Program-made: the position numbers and the translations under genes | In this document: positions 1 through 5,060 of the stretch, piece after piece | How the letters are laid out: each line of letters begins with the position of its first letter | How positions within the stretch are numbered: the first letter of the stretch is position 1 | The notes under the pieces: model-generated | Database searches by the model: none | Told to the model about the DNA's origin: nothing | Seen by the model: only the letters and a program-made list of their open reading frames with translations | NCBI GenBank assembly: GCA_051892875.1 | Contig: JBJFGR010000004.1 | Location: 1 to 5,060, forward strand | Direction of reading: 5' to 3' | Source: JBJFGR01 sp051892875 | Lineage (GTDB): Bacteria; Pseudomonadota; Gammaproteobacteria; Enterobacterales; Succinivibrionaceae | DNA length: 5,060 nt

Positions 1-632
1 ATGCAGATGAAATAGCAGAACAAATTGAACCTAGATTTGAAGCAGATAATAAACTAAGAAGAAAGCAAAGTGAATGTAAATGTTTATCAAAACGTCATCT
101 TTCTAAAGCTTTAAAGAAGTTCCAGGAAGAAGGCGTTTCTATTAGCTATTGTTATCGCATGTACCTTCAAGAACAAAAGGGCTATGAACATTTTTGTAGT
201 GACTATTATCGCTTAGAGCTAAAGAAATACCTAGAAAAGAATTTAGTTAAAAATATCAAAATTTCATCTGCTTGGAATAGCGATGATGTTCTCTATTTTG
301 CTGAACTAGTAGGTCCATTCTTTAAAGAAGTAATGGAGTCAGTTCTGAATCGAAGTCATTTCAGTCATAAAACTAATGTAGATCGCTGTATGAGATTAAT
401 TAGCTTCATTTCAGGAGATAAAAATCTGTACTCAACAGTAGAAAACGAAAGTTTTGGTATTGTTCGAAATCCATCTTTAGCAAATGGAGCCTTAACTCAG
501 CTTTGGAAAGTTTGTATTTCCTATCGAGATGAAACACATCCTAAAAAATGGGACAGTAAATTCTATGAATACAAGGATCGGAAATTTAATACCTTGAAAG
601 GTGAAACATTAGAGAAGTTTGGTTTAAGTTAG
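1..632 (+). CDS. Unrecognised protein, C-terminal 209 residues (5' end outside window)
   Basis: The frame is open from the first complete codon at position 3 to the TAG at 630-632, so the gene begins left of the window. The internal ATG at 159 is not a credible start: coding continues upstream of it and no Shine-Dalgarno sequence precedes it. The visible part starts with a charged stretch (ADEIAEQIEPRFEADNKLRR). A segment around SKALKKFQEEGVSISYCYRMYL...GYEHFCSDYYR follows, with the spacing of a small helical DNA-binding module. It vaguely recalls short segments in TraK-like plasmid proteins and in IS21 IstA transposases, too weakly for a family call. The remaining ~130 residues are mixed, rich in aromatic and basic residues, with no membrane segment or recognised catalytic motif. 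It is co-oriented with parA, 147 bp upstream of it. I do not recognise the gene; a plasmid backbone role is inferred only from position. Confidence 0.75.
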   Translation, partial: ADEIAEQIEPRFEADNKLRRKQSECKCLSKRHLSKALKKFQEEGVSISYCYRMYLQEQKGYEHFCSDYYRLELKKYLEKNLVKNIKISSAWNSDDVLYFAELVGPFFKEVMESVLNRSHFSHKTNVDRCMRLISFISGDKNLYSTVENESFGIVRNPSLANGALTQLWKVCISYRDETHPKKWDSKFYEYKDRKFNTLKGETLEKFGLS

Positions 633-643
633 CCAGATTATAA

Positions 644-666
644 CAATAGGTAATAAGAGCCTATTG
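644..666. repeat. Inverted repeat, 7-bp arms, downstream of the first gene
   Basis: CAATAGG at 644-650 and its exact complement CCTATTG at 660-666 flank a 9-nt loop, starting 12 nt after the stop codon at 632. As RNA it could form a short hairpin, but no T-run follows, so it is at best a weak terminator. It could equally be a protein-binding site. The repeat is read directly; its function is unknown. Confidence 0.5.
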
Positions 667-669
667 GAT

Positions 670-701
670 AAATCAAACGAAATAATAATTCAGTTTGATT
701 T
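670..701. repeat. Inverted repeat, 9-bp arms, upstream of parA
   Basis: AAATCAAAC at 670-678 is matched exactly by GTTTGATTT at 693-701, with a 14-nt AT-rich centre. A run of six T lies at 715-720, 13 nt beyond the right arm, too far for a classical intrinsic terminator. Its place about 80 bp upstream of the parA start suits an operator or centromere-like site for the ParA/KorB pair. That role is inferred; the arms are seen directly. Confidence 0.5.
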
Positions 702-761
702 GTATAAAGAACAATTTTTTGAGTTTAACAGTTAAAAACAAAGTTAAGAATAAGCAGAATT

Positions 762-780
762 TAAAAGAGGTTATCTTTTA
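762..780 (+). promoter_or_regulatory. Inverted repeat overlapping the parA ribosome binding site and start
   Basis: TAAAAGA (762-768) and TCTTTTA (774-780) are perfect complements around a 5-nt loop GGTTA. The Shine-Dalgarno sequence AAGAGG (765-770) is split between the left arm and the loop, and the right arm ends on the A of the parA start codon. In mRNA the hairpin would pair part of the ribosome binding site with the bases just before ATG, which could limit ParA translation. As DNA it could be an operator. The stem is short and AT-rich, so the RNA effect may be modest. Confidence 0.45.
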
Positions 781-1586
781 TGAAAATTATTACAGTAAGT
801 AATCAAAAGGGCGGAGTTGGTAAAACAGCTACAGTTGTAAATTTAGCAGGTTATTTAGTTAAAGAACATCAGTTAAAAGTAATGGTAATCGATCTTGATA
901 CTCAAGGTAATGCTTCATGGTCTTTATCATCTTATGATACAGGTTTAAATGCTAGTGAAATTTTGTTTAATAATACTAGAGAAGAAAATCTAAACATCAA
1001 TAATGCTTTTGACGAATATTCAGAAAAATATTTTGCTAATGATATTAGTTTAGTAAAAGCCGATGCAGTATTAGCTAATATTGATACCTTTGATATAAAT
1101 TTGATTGTTACAAATTTAGCTCAATTCTTTAAAAAAGCTGAAGAAGCAAAAATCGATATTGTATTAGTTGATACGCCTCCTTCACTAGGTAAAGCTTTAA
1201 CAGGTTCTCTATTAGTTTCAGATTATGTTATATGTCCAATTGAACTAGAAGCTTATAGTTTACAAGGTGTTTCAAAACTTCAAAACGTAATCACTAATAT
1301 CAGAAAGTATAACCAAAACCTTCAGGTTTTAGGCTTACTTCCTTCAATGGTTGATGGTCGTAATAGACGCCATAAAAAACAACTATCTCTAATCTCAGAA
1401 ACTTATCCAAATTTGGTAATTAGTCATTCAATAGGTCTTAGATGCAGCATTGCTGATGCTTTATCTGAAAAACAATTTTTAGGTGATGTAAAAAACAATA
1501 ACGCAAAGAAAGCTAAACAGGAGTTTTCAGAATTGACTAATTGGTTATTCAATCGAGTTTTTGAGAAAAATACTATAAATGTCTAG
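780..1586 (+). CDS. parA: ParA/IncC-type plasmid partition ATPase
   Basis: A ParA-family (MinD-like, deviant Walker) ATPase that binds the nucleoid nonspecifically and moves plasmid copies carried by the ParB-centromere complex. The deviant Walker A motif KGGVGKTA lies at residues 10-17, with signature Lys10 and catalytic Lys15. The Walker A' motif is VMVIDLDTQGN (34-44) and Walker B is DIVLVDTPPS (126-135, Asp131). At 268 residues it lacks the N-terminal helix-turn-helix extension of type Ia ParA proteins and is close in size to the short IncC2 form of RK2. The start is secure: AAGAGG lies 9 nt upstream and an in-frame TAA at 762-764 excludes any extension. The KorB-type ParB gene follows after 134 bp, the usual partner arrangement. 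Lacking a DNA-binding extension, it is unlikely to repress its own promoter specifically; the downstream KorB probably does. The family call is firm; the IncC equivalence rests on the neighbour. Confidence 0.95.
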   Translation: MKIITVSNQKGGVGKTATVVNLAGYLVKEHQLKVMVIDLDTQGNASWSLSSYDTGLNASEILFNNTREENLNINNAFDEYSEKYFANDISLVKADAVLANIDTFDINLIVTNLAQFFKKAEEAKIDIVLVDTPPSLGKALTGSLLVSDYVICPIELEAYSLQGVSKLQNVITNIRKYNQNLQVLGLLPSMVDGRNRRHKKQLSLISETYPNLVISHSIGLRCSIADALSEKQFLGDVKNNNAKKAKQEFSELTNWLFNRVFEKNTINV

Positions 1587-1720
1587 TACTAAATAGAGCG
1601 AATAAAAGAATAAGAAGAAACAGATTAATAACAATAAAACAAAACTAAAACAAATAAAGGCAGAAAGAAAATCTTTATAGATTTTCCTAAAGCTAAAGTA
1701 AATTTTAAAAGGAAATACTA
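1587..1720. other. A-rich intergenic leader between parA and korB with repeated motifs
   Basis: This 134-bp gap is strongly A-rich on the + strand. TAAAACAAA occurs twice, at 1635-1643 and 1646-1654, exactly 11 bp apart, within a series of short A-tracts that could bend the DNA. The 14-mer at 1606-1619 (AAGAATAAGAAGAA) matches 13 of 14 positions in the parA leader at 746-759 (AAGAATAAGCAGAA). No convincing sigma-70 -35/-10 pair was found, so korB may be co-transcribed with parA. No small gene is apparent. Confidence 0.4.
1667..1686. promoter_or_regulatory. Perfect 8-bp inverted repeat upstream of korB (possible operator)
   Basis: GAAAATCT (1667-1674) and AGATTTTC (1679-1686) are exact complements separated by TTAT. 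The repeat ends 34 bp before the korB start and is not followed by a T-run, so it does not look like a terminator. A compact dyad this close to a partition or regulator gene is typical of an operator for self-repression or of a ParB site. Its sequence does not match the classical KorB operator (TTTAGC-N-GCTAAA). The binding partner is inferred, not shown. Confidence 0.5.
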
Positions 1721-2908
1721 ATGGTTAATTTAGATGACTTTAATAATCTTGGTGCACTGATGACTCCAAGTAATACAAGGGAAGCTTTTAATATTGATAT
1801 TTCATTAATCGATGAAGATCCTGAACAACCAAGAACTAGCGAAAATCCTGGATTTTCTGATGAATCAATTGAAGAGCTAGCTGAAACTGTAAGAGCGAGA
1901 GGTATTAAATCTCCTATATCTTTAAGAAAGACAAATGACGGTAGATACATTATCAATCATGGTGCTAGAAGATACAGAGCTGCTATTAAAGCAGGTTTAA
2001 CTCAAATACCAGCTTTTGTTGATAATGATTATTCAAAATTAGACCAAGTTATTGAAAACATTCAGAGAAATAATTTAACACCTAACGAAATTGCAGCATT
2101 TATAGCTGAAGAAATTTCAATGGGATTAAAGAAAGTAGATATCGCTAAAGAATTAGGAAAGTCATCAGCCTGGGTTACTCAATATTGTACTTTACTTGAA
2201 TTACCAACTGAACTTGAGATTTGCTGGCAAGTAGGTGTATTTGGTGATGATGTTACAGCTGTTGCTGAACTATCTAAACTTTATAAGAAAAATCCTGAAC
2301 GAGTTTTAACCTTTATAGCTAATGCTGAAAAGATTACTAGAAAGGAAGTAACTAATCTAAAAGAAATAATTGATGATCCTTCTATCGATCCTTTATTTGC
2401 TAGAGCAGAAAATTATGATCGTAAATCTTTAAATTCCAAGAAAAATTCAGATCAATCAACTTCAACATCTCATAGTTCTAATGTTGAAGAAAACTCAAAT
2501 AGAAATAGTGAAGCAGATACTAATTCAAGTTCCAACTCGTCATCAACTAATTCAACATCTTGGAATGATAACAATGATTCTTATGATGATTATGAAAATG
2601 AAGATGAGTCAAACGATGAAATCGGCCAATTTGAAGAAGATGAATCACAAATAAATTCAAATAGTAATTTCTCAATAGGACCAGCAAGTAAATTATTGGA
2701 GAACTTTGAACCTAATAACTTTGGTGGATTGAAATTATTTAATGAAATCAAATGTTTGTATTGCGATGAAGAGGTTTTTCTAATGCCTATTCAAATGACT
2801 AATGGAAAAGTTGTGGTTAAGAAAATAATTGATGGTTCAGTTAATCAGGAATTGTATTTTGAAGTAAATCTTGAAGATCTTGAACTAAAAGAAATTCTTT
2901 TGAAGTAA
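1721..2908 (+). CDS. korB: KorB-type ParB family partition protein and transcriptional repressor
   Basis: A DNA-binding CTPase-clamp partition protein; in IncP-1 plasmids KorB is both the ParB and a global repressor of backbone operons. Residues 25-110 form the ParB N-terminal domain, with IDEDPEQPR (30-38) and the CTP-binding-type motif GARRYR (81-86), where Ala replaces the usual Glu of GERR, as in KorB as I recall it. ENIQRNNLTP (112-121) leads to a helix-turn-helix at about 136-155 (KKVDIAKELGKSSAWVTQY) and a helical specificity domain to about 218. Residues 235-325 are a disordered, acidic, Ser/Asn-rich linker. Residues 337-395, ending YFEVNLEDLELKEILL, resemble the SH3-like KorB dimerisation domain. 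AAGGA lies 7 nt before ATG, and an in-frame TAA at 1706-1708 fixes the start. Oddities are the Ser/Asn-rich linker and a CxxC (Cys345/Cys348) at the start of the C-terminal domain. RK2 KorB is slightly shorter, as recalled. A generic ParB is the only alternative. Confidence 0.93.
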   Translation: MVNLDDFNNLGALMTPSNTREAFNIDISLIDEDPEQPRTSENPGFSDESIEELAETVRARGIKSPISLRKTNDGRYIINHGARRYRAAIKAGLTQIPAFVDNDYSKLDQVIENIQRNNLTPNEIAAFIAEEISMGLKKVDIAKELGKSSAWVTQYCTLLELPTELEICWQVGVFGDDVTAVAELSKLYKKNPERVLTFIANAEKITRKEVTNLKEIIDDPSIDPLFARAENYDRKSLNSKKNSDQSTSTSHSSNVEENSNRNSEADTNSSSNSSSTNSTSWNDNNDSYDDYENEDESNDEIGQFEEDESQINSNSNFSIGPASKLLENFEPNNFGGLKLFNEIKCLYCDEEVFLMPIQMTNGKVVVKKIIDGSVNQELYFEVNLEDLELKEILLK

Positions 2909-2931
2909 TTGACTAAAAGCATAACGGACAA

Positions 2932-2957
2932 GTTGGTATGTGGTGAAGCATACCAAC
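2932..2957. promoter_or_regulatory. Perfect 9-bp inverted repeat between korB and the primase-like gene
   Basis: GTTGGTATG (2932-2940) and CATACCAAC (2949-2957) are exact complements around an 8-nt loop, 23 nt after the korB stop. No T-run follows, so it is a poor intrinsic terminator. It may be an operator, a ParB/centromere site, or an mRNA-processing hairpin between co-transcribed genes. Its left-arm side shares GGTATGT (2935-2941) with the left end of the dyad region at 4147-4153, and the right arms share CATAC. Confidence 0.5.
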
Positions 2958-3004
2958 ATAGAAAAATAATTTACGAAAAAACATTTTAAGACAAAGGTTT
3001 GAAT

Positions 3005-4135
3005 ATGACTCAATATTTATATATTCCTTATGGTGATAAAGAAGAAGCAAAGCAATTAGGTGCTAGATGGGATAGTAAAGAACGTTCCTGGTTTATTCCT
3101 GATGATTTAGATCGCAATCAATTCACTAAATGGTTATCTCTTAGTAATCTTGATCCTATTGATGAATTTTCAAAAGATTTAAGAACTTATGGATGCATCT
3201 TAAAAGATGGTGAACCATTTTGTGATGGTAAGTCTCATAGAATTATGGTTGAAGGAGATCATAATGGAGAAAGAAGTGGATTTTATGTTATGCACCTTGA
3301 TGGTGTACCTAATGGCTACTTTATAAATAACAGAAGCAAAGATACCTTTAAGAAGAACTATTTTCAAAATAGATCTTATCAAAAAGAATCTGAAGATGTA
3401 ATCAAAAAACGACAAGAAGAATTTAGATTAAAACAACAACAAGAAGCTGAGAAAAAACTTCAGGAAGAAAATGAAATTGCTGAAAGGTTAAGAAGAAAAA
3501 TTTCAGCATTACCAAATACTTTATCTATCGAATCACCATACTTTAAGAAGAAACAAATTAGTGGTTCTAAATATACATATATAGAGGTAATCAAACGACC
3601 AAATGAAAGCGGTGAGTTTGTTGCTCAGACATTAACTTGCATCCCTTTATACGATATTTCAGGGAAATTAACTACAGTTCAATTTATAAATCCTGAAGGA
3701 GTAAAGAGATTTGTAAAAGGTGGTAGAAAGTCAGGAAGTATGCATATAGTAAACGGAAAGATTAAAGATACAGATGAATATATTATTATCTGTGAAGGTT
3801 ATGCTACAGCTTCATCACTTCAATTTTCATCTCAATATATTGAACGATTGAAAAATAATTGTGCGGTAGTTTCAGCAATTGATAGTGGTAATTTATTAAG
3901 CGTTGGCCTTGCACTCAAAAATAAATATCCAAACAAAAAATTTATCTTAGCAGCAGACAACGATAGATTTTCAACAACGAATGTTGGAGTTCACGAAGCA
4001 AACAAAGTTGCAAAGGAAATTGGGGCAATAGTAGTTATTCCTCAATTTAACCAGGACCAAGGGACAGACTATAACGACCTTATAACTTATGAAGGAGTTC
4101 AAACAGCTATAAATCAACTACAGGTTATCTATTAA
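3005..4135 (+). CDS. DUF5710 and Toprim domain protein, plasmid primase-like (EGYATA motif)
   Basis: Likely a plasmid-encoded DNA primase or primase-derived protein, 376 residues. Residues 4-44 (LYIPYGDKEEAKQLGARWD...WFIP) match DUF5710, a small module found at the ends of plasmid and phage DNA-processing proteins. Residues 58-120 resemble the accessory region of Toprim primases, with SGFYVMHLDGVPNGYFINN (91-109). A charged, Gln/Glu-rich probable coiled coil covers 126-165. The Toprim core is at about 258-345: CEGYATA (263-269, acidic Glu264), ADNDR (317-321) and TDYNDL (354-359). EGYATA is the primase motif known from RP4 TraC, Sog and P4 alpha. No zinc-finger cysteine set and no helicase domain are visible, and it is far shorter than those primases. 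ATG at 3005 is chosen because AAAGG (2993-2997) lies 7 nt upstream; the in-frame TTG at 2999 would sit only 1 nt from it. Priming in replication or in the conjugative recipient is inferred; activity may be lost. Confidence 0.85.
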   Translation: MTQYLYIPYGDKEEAKQLGARWDSKERSWFIPDDLDRNQFTKWLSLSNLDPIDEFSKDLRTYGCILKDGEPFCDGKSHRIMVEGDHNGERSGFYVMHLDGVPNGYFINNRSKDTFKKNYFQNRSYQKESEDVIKKRQEEFRLKQQQEAEKKLQEENEIAERLRRKISALPNTLSIESPYFKKKQISGSKYTYIEVIKRPNESGEFVAQTLTCIPLYDISGKLTTVQFINPEGVKRFVKGGRKSGSMHIVNGKIKDTDEYIIICEGYATASSLQFSSQYIERLKNNCAVVSAIDSGNLLSVGLALKNKYPNKKFILAADNDRFSTTNVGVHEANKVAKEIGAIVVIPQFNQDQGTDYNDLITYEGVQTAINQLQVIY

Positions 4136-4147
4136 AAAAGGGAAAAG

Positions 4148-4194
4148 GTATGTATTACATCAAAAATACAGTGTATTTCGAATGTAATACATAC
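4148..4194. promoter_or_regulatory. 47-bp dyad made of three phased 9-bp palindromes (probable operator)
   Basis: The outer arms, 13 bp each (4148-4160 and 4182-4194), are exact complements. Nested inside are 7-bp arms AAATACA (4164-4170) and TGTATTT (4172-4178) around the central G4171, the same symmetry centre. The stretch also reads as three palindromes: TGTATTACA (4151-4159), TACAGTGTA (4167-4175) and TGTAATACA (4183-4191), with centres at 4155, 4171 and 4187, exactly 16 bp apart. It lies 40 bp upstream of a gene with a ribbon-helix-helix-like N-terminus, so an autoregulatory operator is the preferred reading. As RNA it is a long hairpin with no T-run on the + side. On the minus side it would be followed by a T-rich tract, so a minus-strand terminator remains possible. 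Confidence 0.65.
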
Positions 4195-4234
4195 AAAAAT
4201 TTTAAATTTAAGAAGAGTGAATAGGAATATTAGT

Positions 4235-5060
4235 ATGGAAACAACTCAAAATAATGCCAATGTATTAGTACAGGCATCAACTACTCAAGTAGCTAAGGCA
4301 ACAACAATCAGAATGACTGATGAAACTAAGAAGCATTTAAACCAGATTGCAGGAGAAATTTCTAAGGAATTAGGTGAAGATGTATCTCAGGACAAAGCTT
4401 TGAATGTTCTTTTTAAGCTATATGATGATAAGCAGTTCAAAACTGAAAACTCATTGGTGCAATCAGACTTAGAATCATTAGAACAGTATCAAGATCATCT
4501 TTATATTCTTTTTAGAAATATGGCGTCTAAGATTAATGTTGCTGAAGAAAAGGTTAGGGAAGAAGTTCGTGGCAAAATTAGAATGTACGAAACAACCATC
4601 AACACTCAAAATGAAAGCATCTTCAAATTAAACAGAGAAAATGATTCTTTAAAAAATGAAATCAATGCATTAGGTGACAAGCTTGATAACCTTAGTGAAA
4701 AGTTAAGACAAGCAGAACAAATAGATGCAACCTTTAATGAATTAAGAAAAACATACCATTTACAACAAATTACCTTAGAAGGCGTAACAGCTGAAAAGAA
4801 TAACTTGCAGACAGCAACTATTGAACTTGAAAAGGAAAATTCAGATCTTTCAGCTCAATTAAAAATTTTAGAAGAGAACAAAATTCAGTTAACTGAACAG
4901 CTTAATACCTTTGCAGATCTTCAAGACAAATACCTAAAACTAGTTCAAGAAAAAGAAAACAATCAAAAACTAATCTCTGATTATCAAACTGAAAGGGCGG
5001 TTTTTGATATCAAGTTAGAAAATCAACAAAAAATTATTGAAGAACTAAGAAAGCAAATTC
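4235..5060 (+). CDS. RHH-like DNA-binding, long coiled-coil protein, KfrA-like (3' end outside window)
   Basis: The first 275 codons are open to the right edge. Residues 1-20 are polar. Residues 22-65 (ATTIRMTDETKKHLNQIA...VSQDKALNVLFKLYDD) have the strand-helix-helix pattern of a ribbon-helix-helix DNA-binding domain, with TTIRMT as the strand. From about residue 100 to the edge the protein is almost wholly helical and charged, rich in Glu, Lys, Gln, Asn and Leu with heptad-like Leu/Ile spacing, indicating a long coiled coil. This architecture and position after parA-korB recall KfrA of IncP-1, an autorepressor with an alpha-helical tail that aids plasmid stability. However, the N-terminus lacks the KfrA_N winged-helix signature, so it is an analogue rather than a clear orthologue. 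AGGA at 4223-4226 lies 8 nt before ATG; an in-frame GTG at 4217 is less likely. The 47-bp dyad upstream is its probable operator. The RHH call is by eye; the coiled coil is clearer. Confidence 0.75.
   Translation, partial: METTQNNANVLVQASTTQVAKATTIRMTDETKKHLNQIAGEISKELGEDVSQDKALNVLFKLYDDKQFKTENSLVQSDLESLEQYQDHLYILFRNMASKINVAEEKVREEVRGKIRMYETTINTQNESIFKLNRENDSLKNEINALGDKLDNLSEKLRQAEQIDATFNELRKTYHLQQITLEGVTAEKNNLQTATIELEKENSDLSAQLKILEENKIQLTEQLNTFADLQDKYLKLVQEKENNQKLISDYQTERAVFDIKLENQQKIIEELRKQI

Noticed and set aside
159..632. A complete 157-residue gene starting at ATG 159
   Set aside because: The frame is open and coding-like back to the left edge and no ribosome binding site precedes 159, so the ATG is internal.
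693..720. Intrinsic terminator from the 9-bp repeat and the T-run at 715-720
   Set aside because: The T-run starts 13 nt after the stem, too far for a standard intrinsic terminator, and the stem is AT-rich with a 14-nt loop.
719..751. Sigma-70 promoter for parA (TTGAGT at 719 with TTAAGAAT-like -10)
   Set aside because: Spacing is about 19-20 bp and the -10 match is poor; no other pair in the gap is better, so no promoter is claimed.
1705..1956. 83-residue minus-strand reading frame
   Set aside because: It lies antisense over the conserved N-terminal ParB domain, has no ribosome binding site of note, and is best explained as a shadow of korB.
2909..2942. Promoter with -35 TTGACT at 2909-2914
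   Set aside because: The -35 is good, but no acceptable -10 lies 16-18 bp downstream; the nearest TATGTG is at 22 bp.
2999..3004. TTG at 2999 as the start of the primase-like gene
   Set aside because: It is only 1 nt from the AAAGG ribosome binding site, while ATG at 3005 has normal 7-nt spacing.
3200..3415. 71-residue minus-strand reading frame
   Set aside because: It is antisense to the conserved primase-like gene; its hydrophobic look follows from the AT-rich complementary strand.
1..5060. CRISPR array, tRNA or rRNA genes, insertion-sequence ends, iteron array
   Set aside because: No regularly spaced repeat units of array type, no cloverleaf or rRNA-like sequence, no terminal repeats with target duplication, and no tandem iterons were seen.

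Overview
This window looks like part of the backbone of a low-copy, AT-rich plasmid (or a plasmid-like integrated element) from a proteobacterium. The main evidence is a ParA-type ATPase followed by a ParB-family protein that closely resembles KorB of the IncP-1 plasmids (RK2/RP4). That resemblance covers the whole protein, including the C-terminal SH3-like domain, and was judged from remembered family sequence, not a search. The DNA is A+T-rich throughout, including third codon positions, unlike the GC-rich IncP-1 plasmids. The host is therefore probably a low-GC proteobacterium, but the sequence does not name a genus.

Layout, all on the + strand: (1) 1-632, the 3' part of an unrecognised gene that enters from the left edge; (2) 633-779, a 147-bp gap with three perfect inverted repeats, the last overlapping the ribosome binding site of the next gene; (3) 780-1586, a ParA/IncC-type partition ATPase; (4) 1587-1720, an A-rich gap with a perfect 8-bp inverted repeat; (5) 1721-2908, a KorB-type ParB; (6) 2909-3004, a gap with a perfect 9-bp inverted repeat; (7) 3005-4135, a small DUF5710 + Toprim (EGYATA-type) primase-like protein; (8) 4136-4234, a gap with a 47-bp dyad built from three 9-bp palindromes at exact 16-bp spacing; (9) 4235 to the right edge, the first 275 codons of a protein with a ribbon-helix-helix-like N-terminus and a long coiled coil.

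The order ParA - KorB - accessory gene - DNA-binding coiled-coil protein resembles the IncP-1 central control region (incC-korB-...-kfrA). The likely shared job is stable inheritance plus coordinated repression: ParA and KorB would segregate the replicon, KorB would also repress backbone promoters, and the last protein would bind its own upstream dyad as KfrA does. No korA-like gene and no match to the classical IncP KorB operator was seen. The individual sites in the gaps are therefore probably the cognate operators or centromere of a divergent system. The most distinctive item is the three-palindrome dyad at 4148-4194.
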